Positions 40,380 to 49,145 of a DNA stretch of 64,000 nucleotides are shown piece after piece; the stretch's first letter is position 1; each line of letters opens with the position of its first letter. The notes beneath the pieces are model-generated. The model saw only the letters and a list, made by a program, of their open reading frames with translations, had not been told where the DNA came from and ran no database searches. Both the position numbers and the translations under genes were made by a program. Source of the stretch: RGIG1995 sp045652425 (GTDB lineage Bacteria; Bacillota; Clostridia; Oscillospirales; CAG-272); assembly GCA_045652425.1 (NCBI GenBank), contig JAZRUG010000011.1, forward strand, positions 62,001 through 126,000, read 5' to 3'.

Positions 40380-41870
40380 TTAGAGATAGAGTAATGCTGA
40401 ACGAACTTTTTTATATTTTTCGTATTTTTCAGCATAGATATCAGCGAACTTGTCTTCGGGATAAACCGTTTCGCCGTAAACAACGAATTTAGAAGCAGCC
40501 TCTTCGAGATTCTTGTACTTGCCGAGAGTAATTGCCGCAAGCATAGCACAGCCTGCTGCACCTGCTTCGTCTGTAACGAGAGGAGTGATGGGGCGTCTGA
40601 GGATATCGGACTTAATTCTGAGCCAAATGGGAGAAGTAGCACCGCCGCCGGTAGCCTTGAGGCTGTCAACCTTGATGCCGAATCTTTCGAGAGTTTCGAG
40701 GTTGTAAGCCATTTCGAAAGTAAGCCCTTCCATAAAGCCTCTGTATATATCAGGTAAACCTTTTGCCATATCAAGACCAGTTATAGTACCTTTAGCATTA
40801 GCGACGAGGTCGGGAGTACCACCCGCGCCCATAAAGTGAGGAACAACGATAACGGAAGAAGGTTCTGTAGCACAGTTTTCGTCAAGGATACGGTAAACTG
40901 AAACACCTCTTTGCGCAGCTTCGGGCTTAAGGTTAGATGCGAAACAATCTCTGAACCATTTGAGAGAAACGCCGCCTGCAAAGTTAAAAGCGTATGTAGC
41001 GTAGAGGTCTTCACCTGCAGGGTGAGGAACGCATACGAAGTTATTGTTTGTGAATTCGGGATTTCTTACGATACCTTTAAATACGGGAGTGATACATTCA
41101 ACAGAGCCTGTTCCGTCAACTGCTTCACCTTCGTGAAGAACACCTGCGCCGAGAGCGGCAGCAACCTGGTCGTGTGCGGAAATAACTACTTTAGTAGTTG
41201 CGGGAAGACCGAGTTCTTTTGCGAGAAGGGGAAGCATATCACCCACAACGCTACCGCAAGGAACGGGAGTTGAGAAGAGGTCTGGAGAAAGACCGGCAGC
41301 ATCAAGAATTTCTTTTGAGATGCAACGGTTTTCAACATCGAATGTAAGTGAGCGACAAGCAAGGCTATAGTTGATTTTAGCTTCGCCAGAAAGTTTGAAT
41401 GCGATATAGTCGCCGATAAGCAAGAACTTCCAAACGTTTTCTCTTACAGCTGGGATATTTTCCATAGACCAGATAACCTTGGGAAGAGAATACATAGCAT
41501 CGGGCTTATCGCAAGTTATTTGCATAATTTTATCTTTGCCGAGCTTTTCGATAAGACGGTCTGTTTCGGCAAGACCTCTCTTATCTGTATACATAATAAT
41601 ATCGGAAAGCGCGTTACCGTTCTTGTCAACGGGAACGAAAGATTCACCGAAAGAAGTGATAGAGATAGCGCCAACCTCGTCAGCTTTAATGTTAGCCGCA
41701 CAGCCCTTGATAACTTCAAGGACAGAAGCAAACATTTCATTGGGATTCATATCAGCCTGACCCGCGCGAGTGGTGTACTCCTTATAGCATTTGTAGATAA
41801 ACTTACCTTCTTCGGAAAAAGCAACGCATTTACAGCCGCTGCTTCCGACGTCAAGACCTAAAAATATCAT
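40380..41870 (-). CDS. xylB: FGGY-family carbohydrate kinase, xylulokinase-like
   Basis: Phosphorylates a sugar with ATP; xylulose is the most likely substrate by overall resemblance. 496 residues, typical length. N-terminal phosphate-binding DVGSSGCKCVAF at 6-17, a catalytic Asp region in SAHDQVAAALGAG near 231, and the FGGY signature region EGLTFEMAYNLE plus GGGATSPIWLRIKSDIL near 412-428. Sugar identity is not certain: the N-terminal half diverges from classical XylB. Perfect promoter upstream and terminator downstream, so monocistronic. No sugar transporter or isomerase is adjacent. Confidence 0.82.
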   Translation of the reverse strand: MIFLGLDVGSSGCKCVAFSEEGKFIYKCYKEYTTRAGQADMNPNEMFASVLEVIKGCAANIKADEVGAISITSFGESFVPVDKNGNALSDIIMYTDKRGLAETDRLIEKLGKDKIMQITCDKPDAMYSLPKVIWSMENIPAVRENVWKFLLIGDYIAFKLSGEAKINYSLACRSLTFDVENRCISKEILDAAGLSPDLFSTPVPCGSVVGDMLPLLAKELGLPATTKVVISAHDQVAAALGAGVLHEGEAVDGTGSVECITPVFKGIVRNPEFTNNNFVCVPHPAGEDLYATYAFNFAGGVSLKWFRDCFASNLKPEAAQRGVSVYRILDENCATEPSSVIVVPHFMGAGGTPDLVANAKGTITGLDMAKGLPDIYRGFMEGLTFEMAYNLETLERFGIKVDSLKATGGGATSPIWLRIKSDILRRPITPLVTDEAGAAGCAMLAAITLGKYKNLEEAASKFVVYGETVYPEDKFADIYAEKYEKYKKVRSALLYL

Positions 41871-41912
41871 AAAATATTCTCCTAAAAATTAAAATAAATA
41901 CTTATTAGATTA

Positions 41913-41941
41913 ATTATAATATGGTTTACAGTAATTGTCAA
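41913..41941 (-). promoter_or_regulatory. Promoter of the FGGY kinase gene
   Basis: Minus strand TTGACA, 17-bp spacer, TATAAT: full consensus. Confidence 0.92.
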
Positions 41942-41946
41942 CTTTT

Positions 41947-44118
41947 TTACAGCCAAAATTCAAACAATCGCTCAAAGGACAAAAATGCAGATTCAAGATA
42001 ACCTGCTTTATTAAGGTAGTCGTACATAAGAGCGCTATTTATAAACAGCGAAACTAATGCCGAATAAACAAAAAATGCAGTAATAAAACGGTTAGCGAAA
42101 TTGTTATTTTTTAGCTTGAATTTAAAGAAGAGATAATAAATAACAATCATACCGCCGAGAATCATCTGCCAAGCAAAGTCTGCGGCATATCTTACGCCGT
42201 AACCGCTTTCCCAAATCGAGAAGATGATAACGAGAGGGCATATTATGCATACCGCAAGAATGAGAAGCGAGGGAACAATGCGTTTCTTTTTATCGGCTGA
42301 TTTAAAAGCAAATGGAGAAAGGAACAATGCCAACGACGGCAAGGCTCTGTAGAAAATACCGACCGCATTTCTGTTGGCTATGAAGTAATAACCGTTTGTG
42401 TCAAGTGTTGAAAAGTTAGAGAAGATAAAGGGGAATTCGGGTTTGATAACAGGGGCAGCAAACAAATAATTCCAAAAGCCTATAGATACAAAATCGGTGT
42501 GATATTCGGCTCTTGTAAAGTCGTTTATGGTGAGAGAGTACTGTATGCCGAAATCGAAGAAACTGCCAAAACGTGCGTAATTATACAGCATTTGTATACT
42601 GCCGATAACTACAAAACAAGTCAAGGCTGATGCGAGATAAGCAATAGTCGATTTTGTAATGTTTTTGTTTAATTCTTTTGCGTAAGTTCTGTTTTTAAAG
42701 AAACCGGCGCCGATAAATAACAAAGCCGCGATACAGTAGACAGCAAGCGTGGGGCGGCAAAGGACTGCACAAGAAAGGCAGAATGAAGAAAGAATCAGAT
42801 GTCTTTTTAATATTCTTCCCTCGGAGATAACGTTAGATTTTATAAGGAAATAGAATCCGGCGCAAGTAAATGCAAATCCCGAGCTTTGAGCAATTTCATA
42901 AAAAAGCGGAGAGGCAAAGCAATACCATACAGAACTTGATGTTTGCAGAACGATAAGCGAAGACAATGCAATCGAAAGGGGGAGCTTTTTGAAGAATTTT
43001 CTTACAAATTCATAGTAGAGAAGCGAGAGGAAAGTAATGCCAATAAGACCGAAGAGCATTACGGCTTCGGGAGTCGGAAAATAGAAACCCGTAAGCAAAT
43101 GGAATGGCAAAAACAGCAAAATAACAGGTGCTATGCCGTAATATGAATAGTATTTTTCGTCGTAAAGCAAATGATCCCATTTATAGCTGATACCGGCTTC
43201 GCTTCTTGCGCCCCAGTCATAAGGATTTTCCATGGCAAGTAGTTCATCAGACGGTGTATCGAGAAGTGAAACCTGACCGTTTTCAAAGGCATCGACAAGT
43301 TCTTGGGAGATTTGGTTTCCGCTTGTTTGTTTTAGCGAATTGAAAGCAATACCCGCATTATTCATATTGTATAGAATGGTTATTACTACTGCAATTATAA
43401 GAAATACGGTTGTAACAACAAGAACCGATTTTGCAAAAACAGAGGACGTTTCATCAATACCTTTTTGCAGTACGTTGGAATTAAGCAAAATGAAAGTGCC
43501 GAAGATTATACCGAAAATAAGAATAAATCTGAACGAGGAAATATTGAAAGGAACAGCTTGGTTTATTGTAATTGAGTTTACGGTAAAAAGCTCTCCGTTG
43601 TCAGTCGAAAGGGTTATAATAAGGTCGCTGACTTTTCCCGACATATTCATTATTACGGTGTTTGTAGAATTGTTATTTTTTATTAGTGTGCCGTTAGCTG
43701 TATTATATCTGTAGCTTGATGAATAAGTTTCGTCTTTAGCGTCTATTTTAACGTTTACTTTATCTGTGGTGATAGTGTTGATATATCCGTTTTCTAATTT
43801 TTTTGTTTCGTGAAGAGTGCAGTCAAAATAGATTGTGCCTATACGTTCATCAAGACCGTTAAAAGAAATAACGGTCTTATTTATATTTTCGAGGCTTTCT
43901 GTTGAAATGGACGCATTATCAAAGGAAAGTTCTTTTTTATTATATTCTCTGAACAACAAATGAAAAGCGTGGAAGTTACAGACAAACACTTCAACGGCAA
44001 GGCAGACCATAAGCAGTATGATTCCAAATTTTTTAGTATGCTTTTGTGAAGGCAAAAGAAAGAAAACTCCCGAGAATATCAAGATTATTCCTATATTTAA
44101 AAGCAAAGTTAAATTCAT
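41947..44118 (-). CDS. Large integral membrane protein, GT-C glycosyltransferase-like
   Basis: 723 residues with about 13 hydrophobic segments. After two N-terminal spans there is a beta-rich loop (about 60-195), then a third span and a conserved-looking stretch MENPYDWGARSEAGISYKWDHLLYDEKYYSYYGIAP near 297 that should be outside. Loops followed by many spans are typical of GT-C lipid-sugar transferases, but I see no clear catalytic D-x-D or E-x-D loop, so the class is tentative. Own promoter, divergent from the GntR operon; no terminator seen before the kinase promoter. Confidence 0.7.
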   Translation of the reverse strand: MNLTLLLNIGIILIFSGVFFLLPSQKHTKKFGIILLMVCLAVEVFVCNFHAFHLLFREYNKKELSFDNASISTESLENINKTVISFNGLDERIGTIYFDCTLHETKKLENGYINTITTDKVNVKIDAKDETYSSSYRYNTANGTLIKNNNSTNTVIMNMSGKVSDLIITLSTDNGELFTVNSITINQAVPFNISSFRFILIFGIIFGTFILLNSNVLQKGIDETSSVFAKSVLVVTTVFLIIAVVITILYNMNNAGIAFNSLKQTSGNQISQELVDAFENGQVSLLDTPSDELLAMENPYDWGARSEAGISYKWDHLLYDEKYYSYYGIAPVILLFLPFHLLTGFYFPTPEAVMLFGLIGITFLSLLYYEFVRKFFKKLPLSIALSSLIVLQTSSSVWYCFASPLFYEIAQSSGFAFTCAGFYFLIKSNVISEGRILKRHLILSSFCLSCAVLCRPTLAVYCIAALLFIGAGFFKNRTYAKELNKNITKSTIAYLASALTCFVVIGSIQMLYNYARFGSFFDFGIQYSLTINDFTRAEYHTDFVSIGFWNYLFAAPVIKPEFPFIFSNFSTLDTNGYYFIANRNAVGIFYRALPSLALFLSPFAFKSADKKKRIVPSLLILAVCIICPLVIIFSIWESGYGVRYAADFAWQMILGGMIVIYYLFFKFKLKNNNFANRFITAFFVYSALVSLFINSALMYDYLNKAGYLESAFLSFERLFEFWL

Positions 44119-44156
44119 TTATATATAAGCTCCGTTCATAAAAAACTGTTTTCTTG

Positions 44157-44185
44157 ATTATACCACAAAGGGTTAAAAATTACAA
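44157..44185 (-). promoter_or_regulatory. Promoter of the 41947-44118 membrane-protein gene
   Basis: Minus strand TTGTAA, 17-bp spacer, TATAAT with extended -10 TGTGG. Confidence 0.82.
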
Positions 44186-44213
44186 CAAGAAGAAAAAAAT
44201 TACAAAAAGGGTA

Positions 44214-44242
44214 TTGACAAATAAAAAGCAATAGTGTACTAT
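44214..44242 (+). promoter_or_regulatory. Promoter of the GntR-ABC-lipoprotein operon
   Basis: TTGACA, 17-bp spacer, TACTAT with TGTG before the -10. The -10 lies inside the inverted repeat at 44234-44263. Confidence 0.88.
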
Positions 44243-44263
44243 TGTGTTAGTACAGTAGTACAC
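44234..44263 (+). promoter_or_regulatory. Probable operator of the YtrA-type GntR repressor
   Basis: GTGTACTA and TAGTACAC are exact complements 14 bases apart; inside lies a second arrangement, GTACTA-N6-TAGTAC. The site covers the -10 and the start of transcription, so the regulator encoded directly downstream would block its own operon. Confidence 0.7.
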
Positions 44264-44297
44264 CTTGTGGTAAATGAGGTGTGAAAGGAGAGATTAA

Positions 44298-44657
44298 ATG
44301 GCATGGAACTTAGATAAGAACAGAGCTATTTGTCCACAACTCTGTGAATTGATATGTGTAAAGATTGCCAAAGGGGAATATGGGCCTAATGAGAGAATTC
44401 CCTCGGTCAGAGAAATAGCCGTTGAGGCTGGGGTGAATCCCAATACCGTACAAAAGGCATTGACAACATTGACTGAGCAAGGACTGATATATCCCATGCG
44501 TGGTTCGGGTATGTACGTAAACGATAATATTGAACGCGCTATTAAACTTGTTGATGAATTGAAGAGGACAAAGGCTTTAGAGTTTTTTGAAGAAATGGAA
44601 AGTCTTGGATTAACCGTAGAACAGGTACAGGCGTATATAAAGGAGTGGAAACAATGA
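44298..44657 (+). CDS. GntR-family transcriptional regulator, YtrA type
   Basis: 119 residues: an N-terminal winged helix-turn-helix (about 10-78, with PSVREIAVEAGVNPNTVQKAL as the recognition region) and a short helical dimerisation tail, the layout of the YtrA subgroup that represses neighbouring ABC transporter operons. AAGGAG ribosome binding site. The inverted repeat over its own promoter is the likely target. Its stop codon overlaps the start of the ATPase gene (ATGA). Confidence 0.92.
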   Translation: MAWNLDKNRAICPQLCELICVKIAKGEYGPNERIPSVREIAVEAGVNPNTVQKALTTLTEQGLIYPMRGSGMYVNDNIERAIKLVDELKRTKALEFFEEMESLGLTVEQVQAYIKEWKQ

Positions 44658-45352
44658 GTGAACTTTTGCAATGTGTAAATTTAACGAAGATGTACGGCGG
44701 AGTTGTTGCACTTAGAAGCATAAACTTAACCGTAGAAAGCGGAAAGATTATAGGATTATTGGGGCCTAACGGATCGGGAAAAACGACATTGATTAAGCTT
44801 ATAAACGGACTTTTGACACCAAACAGCGGTGAAATATATGTAAATGGAAATAAACCCGGCATTGAGTCAAAAAAGGACGTTGCATATCTTCCCGACAATT
44901 CTTTTTTGAATAACTGGATGACCGTAAAACAGATAGTGGATTATTTCTGTGATTTTTATGAGGACTTCAGACCAAATCTTGCTTATGAGCTTTTGGACAG
45001 ACTTGGGATAACTCCTACAGTTAAACTGAAGAATCTTTCAAAGGGTAATAAAGAAAAGGTGTCACTTATTCTTGTTATGAGCAGAAATGCAAAGCTGTAC
45101 GTTCTTGACGAACCAATAGCAGGTGTTGACCCGGCTACAAGAGATTACATTATTTCGACTATTATAAACAACTATAATCCTGAAAGCTCGGTGATTATTT
45201 CTACCCACCTTATATCCGATATAGAGCAGGTGCTTGATGAGGTTATATTTATAAACAACGGTAATATAGCTTTACAGAAATCGGTAGACGAAATAAGAGA
45301 GGAAAACAACATGAGTGTTGACGAATTGTTCAGGGAGGTATTCAAATGGTAA
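44654..45352 (+). CDS. ABC transporter ATP-binding protein
   Basis: 232 residues from the ATG that overlaps the gntR stop; an upstream in-frame ATG at 44645 has no better ribosome binding site. Walker A GPNGSGKTT at 37-45, a signature written LSKGNKEKVS (the usual LSGGQ is replaced by LSKGN) near 130, Walker B VLDEPIAGVDP near 156. Similar to YtrB or bacitracin-type transporter ATPases. Cytoplasmic; pairs with the permease that follows with a 7-bp overlap. Confidence 0.92.
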   Translation: MSELLQCVNLTKMYGGVVALRSINLTVESGKIIGLLGPNGSGKTTLIKLINGLLTPNSGEIYVNGNKPGIESKKDVAYLPDNSFLNNWMTVKQIVDYFCDFYEDFRPNLAYELLDRLGITPTVKLKNLSKGNKEKVSLILVMSRNAKLYVLDEPIAGVDPATRDYIISTIINNYNPESSVIISTHLISDIEQVLDEVIFINNGNIALQKSVDEIREENNMSVDELFREVFKW

Positions 45353-46167
45353 AGAAGCTTTTTAAACATGAATTTATTGCATATATGAGAGCGCTTTTGC
45401 CCATGCATCTTATTATGCTTGGCGTTGCTGCTTTGACGCGTTTCGTATATATCTTTGAGAATGATTCTACGTCTTTTATGATAGTTGGCAGATCATCAAT
45501 TGTTGCGTTGGTAATATCTTGCATAGTGTGTCTTGTTTTATCGTACGCAAATATTGTTACAAGATTTTATAAAAATATGTTTACCCACGAAGGCTATCTG
45601 TCATTTACGCTTCCGGTAACTAATGCCCAGCATATATTGGTTAAGGTTACAACCGGTGTGGCAGTACTTATATCAAGTCTTATTGCTATTGTGTTGGCTG
45701 TATGTATAGCAACAGCCGGCGAATTTACGGTTGAATTGTTTAAAGCGGGGTTCTGGATTTTAGGAAAGGGCGAAGAACAGATCGGCTGGCAGTTCTGGCT
45801 TTATATGATTGAAGCTATTATTACGGTTGTGGCTGCGATGTTTACGTCAATATTACTGTTTTATTCGTGTATTACAATCGGTCAGCTTTCAAACAAAAAC
45901 CGCATTATACTTGCTATAGGAGTATATTTTATCTATTACTTCATAACACAGGTAATAAGCACAGTATTTATTGTTGTTATGAGTGTAGTTAGCTATCAGG
46001 ACTGGTTTATTAAGATAATGGATAATTTAGGACTGTTTGTGGAAAGTCACCCTTACGTTAGCGGACATTTATTCTTCTTAATATTGTTTGTGGGTGTAGC
46101 TCTTATGGGCTTAATATATTTTCTAATAACACATACCATAATGAAAAAGAAACTTAACCTCGAATAA
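45346..46167 (+). CDS. ABC transporter permease
   Basis: 273 residues with six hydrophobic segments and a long loop near 130-150; EGYLSFTLPVT near 83 is a motif I have seen in ABC-2-type permeases of such operons. Overlaps the ATPase gene by 7 bp. Together they form a complete ABC-2 system with no solute-binding gene nearby, so export or a sensing/detoxification role against an envelope-active compound is more likely than uptake. The two lipoproteins that follow may be its partners. Confidence 0.85.
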   Translation: MVKKLFKHEFIAYMRALLPMHLIMLGVAALTRFVYIFENDSTSFMIVGRSSIVALVISCIVCLVLSYANIVTRFYKNMFTHEGYLSFTLPVTNAQHILVKVTTGVAVLISSLIAIVLAVCIATAGEFTVELFKAGFWILGKGEEQIGWQFWLYMIEAIITVVAAMFTSILLFYSCITIGQLSNKNRIILAIGVYFIYYFITQVISTVFIVVMSVVSYQDWFIKIMDNLGLFVESHPYVSGHLFFLILFVGVALMGLIYFLITHTIMKKKLNLE

Positions 46168-46178
46168 GGAGGTATTAC

Positions 46179-46952
46179 ATGAAAAAAATTATAAAAATAT
46201 TATTTCTTGTATGTATTCTTTCTTTAATATTAACGGTACTGTGTTCATGTAGCCTTATTGATGAATTAAAAGAGCAAAGAATTGATTATATTGATGTAGA
46301 AAATCAAGTTTTGGAATATAATGGAAAGCAATATAAAGTATTGAACACTTATGACAGAGCAATATCTTTTGACGAGTCAAAGCGCTGTTATGTTGCAGAA
46401 AAGGAAATACCGTTGCTTTTGATACAGGACTTTGGTAGATCTGCTTATTATGCAGAAGATAAAGATCTGATTCAAATGGGTGATACGTATTATTGTACTT
46501 TAGATAAGTATGAGCATTATGCAGATATATTAAAAAATGGAAAACTTGACTGTTACAGAAGTTATAAATATGTTGTTGATGAAGAAAAACAGCAGGTATT
46601 TACCGAGTCATTTGTTCTTGATGAAAAAACTACCGAGGTTATAAAAAACGCAGTTGTTAACGTAGTCGGTCAACAAGTAACTTATTTTGATTATTCCAAT
46701 TGGGAATTTTTAAACCTTGATTCCTGCGACAGTGAGAATTTCCTTGTTGCATATGACACTGTACAGCTGTATAAAGACAATCTGAATAACAAATACGGTG
46801 TCAGAGTAACTTTAGGAGAGGCTCACATAATCAAGGAGATTAACGAAAACACCGCTAACTTAATAGCCGAACTTTTTGTAATGGCAGATTTTGATACAGC
46901 TTATGCGAAAGCTTATGATAAGCCTGTTTATTCGAATGAGAAATTTTATTGA
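46179..46952 (+). CDS. Unknown lipoprotein associated with the GntR-ABC operon (copy 1)
   Basis: 257 residues with signal peptide and lipobox LCSC (Cys24). The mature part begins SLIDELKEQRIDYIDVENQVLEYNGKQYKVL and contains LLIQDFG near 87. No family recognised. Clearly related to the next gene: both continue with -LIDELK/-MLDELK, a short E-Y/F-x-G-x-x-Y strand and a LL-x-DFG segment. Eleven bp after the permease gene with GGAGG ribosome binding site, so in the same operon and probably anchored at the outer face near the transporter. Confidence 0.85.
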   Translation: MKKIIKILFLVCILSLILTVLCSCSLIDELKEQRIDYIDVENQVLEYNGKQYKVLNTYDRAISFDESKRCYVAEKEIPLLLIQDFGRSAYYAEDKDLIQMGDTYYCTLDKYEHYADILKNGKLDCYRSYKYVVDEEKQQVFTESFVLDEKTTEVIKNAVVNVVGQQVTYFDYSNWEFLNLDSCDSENFLVAYDTVQLYKDNLNNKYGVRVTLGEAHIIKEINENTANLIAELFVMADFDTAYAKAYDKPVYSNEKFY

Positions 46953-46969
46953 TAAAAAGGAGGGGCGGT

Positions 46970-47749
46970 ATGAAATATTGTAAAAGCATATTGCTAATGT
47001 GCTTATTGGCTTTGGGTTTAGTGTCTTTATGTTCTTGTAACATGCTTGACGAACTAAAAAACAAACACGTTATATATGACAAAAATAATCCCGAAACAGT
47101 TGAATTCAGAGGAGAAAAATACGTAAGAATAGTACACAATCCATTTGTTAGAGTTAATACGGGGGTATTAGAAAACGTTTATGCCGAAGGTAAATCGTTC
47201 CCCAAATTACTTCTTGATGATTTTGGAGCATACAGTACTTATTGCGACGAAAAAGATGTTATTCGGGTAAATAACGGAAGCCAAACGTTAATTTATGCTC
47301 ACGAAGACAAGGCGGACGAATACCGTAAGGTGATTGAAAAAGACGATTTATCGTATTTGAAATTTGATTATTATGAGTACGACCAAGAGCTTCAAAAGCG
47401 GATGGAAAAATCATATATAATTGATGAAAACCTTATGAAGATTATAAATGAGCTTTTTGAAAAAGACGAAGCGCATGAAATTAGCAGAAACATAATTACA
47501 AACTATATTGAGTTGATGCCGTGCGATGAAACAAATTTTCTTGAGTCGGAAATAAACGGTATAACAATCATCGAAGTACAAGAAAATGGTTTTTACGTAA
47601 AAAAAGGTACTTTTAAGTATGACGGCAAATTAGAAGGAGTATGGGTTACGAAATTAGATAGTTACATTACACCTTTTGTTCAGCTTATGAATAATGCAAA
47701 AAACAAGGGTTCTGAAAATTATAGAGAATTTTATAATTACGCAAACTAA
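46970..47749 (+). CDS. Unknown lipoprotein associated with the GntR-ABC operon (copy 2)
   Basis: 259 residues from the ATG at 46970 preceded by GGAGGGG; an upstream in-frame start at 46949 overlaps the previous gene and precedes that site. Lipobox LCSC, then NMLDELKNKHVIYD. It repeats the layout of copy 1 (EFRGEKYVRI, KLLLDDFG) with low overall identity, an old duplication. Last gene of the operon; the sequence after it holds a GC-rich hairpin and then the terminator of the opposite operon. Confidence 0.85.
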   Translation: MKYCKSILLMCLLALGLVSLCSCNMLDELKNKHVIYDKNNPETVEFRGEKYVRIVHNPFVRVNTGVLENVYAEGKSFPKLLLDDFGAYSTYCDEKDVIRVNNGSQTLIYAHEDKADEYRKVIEKDDLSYLKFDYYEYDQELQKRMEKSYIIDENLMKIINELFEKDEAHEISRNIITNYIELMPCDETNFLESEINGITIIEVQENGFYVKKGTFKYDGKLEGVWVTKLDSYITPFVQLMNNAKNKGSENYREFYNYAN

Positions 47750-47785
47750 AGAAAAATTTTGCCTAAACAAAGCCCTGTGCTGTAT

Positions 47786-47805
47786 GGGCGACGTCCTCGG
47801 CGCCC
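47786..47805. other. Isolated GC-rich inverted repeat
   Basis: GGGCG-N10-CGCCC, within a 26-base GC-rich island, contrasts sharply with the AT-rich surroundings. Between convergent operons. It may be a remnant of a dispersed repeat or a weak terminator for the plus-strand operon; no T-tract follows. Confidence 0.35.
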
Positions 47806-47856
47806 CGTAAAAACATATAAATTTGCACAAATAGAAAATTGAATCAATACCCCGAG

Positions 47857-47893
47857 AAAAAAACAAACGGCTTTGCAAAATGCAAAGCCGTTT
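47857..47893 (-). terminator. Terminator of the rpe-murE-like-asnB-ligase operon
   Basis: AAACGGCTTTGCA and its exact complement enclose AAA; on the minus strand GTTTTTTT follows the stem. Confidence 0.92.
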
Positions 47894-47896
47894 CGC

Positions 47897-49129
47897 TTAT
47901 TTTTTCTTAAAATAATAGTTTTTAAAATTCTTATATTGGCTGAAATAATATTTCTTGATTTTAAGCCACCTTTTGACGTTGAAATCCTCTTTGCAATCAA
48001 GTGTTCTCATATATTTTTTCTGTTTGATTAGCTTTTTAATTTCGGATTTCAGCTCGTTGTTTTCAACGTAGTTAAACACAACGCATTTGGGAACGTTTGC
48101 CCAAAGAGCTTCATTTTCGTTCATTATACACGAATATTCAGCCCCTTCAACAGTATCTTCCACAAGAGTTTTCATTAAATTCAACCCTGCCGCTCTTACA
48201 AAGAACGAGCTTCTTCCGGGGCGAGGATTAATTTCCATCATATAATACTTCTTGCGGTTTTCGTCATATTTCATATCGATATTGGAAAAGCCGATGTAAC
48301 CGATATCTTCAAGGAATTTCTTTATTTTTTCGTAGAGTTCTTTATCTCCGCGGGAAATAATAGCCGCGTAGTTTCCGAGGGTTTTGGGGTGGTATTCTTC
48401 GAGTACGGGCTGACCGAGGCACATAAGTCTTACCTTGCCGTTTGAGTCTGAATATGAATTCATAACTCTCATAGCGGAGTCGTCGCCTTGAATAAATTCC
48501 TGAATAATGAGTTTTCCCATATATCCCGATTTATTCATACTTTCCATTACTTTAACGTACGAATTGCGGTCATAGAAGAAGAAAACTTTTTTCTTTCCCT
48601 CGAATTCACAGTGCAAATATTCGTAGGCATTGGAGTTTTCGGGTTTTACTACAATCGGGAAATCAAAAGACAGCTTATCAATAGCAGCAATTCTGTCATC
48701 GGGATTAGCAACGTAGGTTTGCGGATAATCCATACCGTGCTTTTCGCAAAGAGCATAGAACTTATCTTTTGTGTCAAGTGTGTCGAGCAGTTCGGGAGAA
48801 ATGAATTTGTTTTCGATAAGTCCCTCGAACTTATCGTAGTGCTTTGATATAAGTGCGCTGTAGTAGTCAGAGCAGGGGATAACGATTATTTTTTCATACT
48901 GTTGCTTGTATTCTTTAAGCACTTCCAAAAATGCCGTCGGGAATACCTCGTCTTTATCAAAGTTTTCAATTTTTTTAATAGAAAACAGACAACTGTTGCT
49001 TGTGGGTGTAAGCTGTCTTGTGCAACAGAGAAGAGGTTTTATGTTATAGGCTTCGTTAAAAAGTCTCGCATGACCGTATGCATTTTCATCACTTCCGAGT
49101 AATATGGGAAGAAAGTTTTGTTTTGTCAT
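47897..49129 (-). CDS. ATP-grasp carboxylate-amine ligase, D-aspartate ligase-like
   Basis: 410 residues. The N terminus (NFLPILLGSDENAYGHARLFNEAYN) strongly recalls the D-aspartate ligase of Enterococcus faecium, which adds D-Asp to the lysine of the peptidoglycan stem. An ATP-grasp fold follows, with PIVVKPEN near 163, LIIQEFIQGDD near 207 and the metal-binding MEINPRPGRSS near 300. Related ligases use other amino acids, so D-Asp is a best guess. It is the last gene of an operon with an asparagine-synthase-like and a Mur-ligase-like gene, which supports a cross-bridge role. Confidence 0.78.
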   Translation of the reverse strand: MTKQNFLPILLGSDENAYGHARLFNEAYNIKPLLCCTRQLTPTSNSCLFSIKKIENFDKDEVFPTAFLEVLKEYKQQYEKIIVIPCSDYYSALISKHYDKFEGLIENKFISPELLDTLDTKDKFYALCEKHGMDYPQTYVANPDDRIAAIDKLSFDFPIVVKPENSNAYEYLHCEFEGKKKVFFFYDRNSYVKVMESMNKSGYMGKLIIQEFIQGDDSAMRVMNSYSDSNGKVRLMCLGQPVLEEYHPKTLGNYAAIISRGDKELYEKIKKFLEDIGYIGFSNIDMKYDENRKKYYMMEINPRPGRSSFFVRAAGLNLMKTLVEDTVEGAEYSCIMNENEALWANVPKCVVFNYVENNELKSEIKKLIKQKKYMRTLDCKEDFNVKRWLKIKKYYFSQYKNFKNYYFKKK

Positions 49130-49145
49130 TATGTCTACCTCTGTG

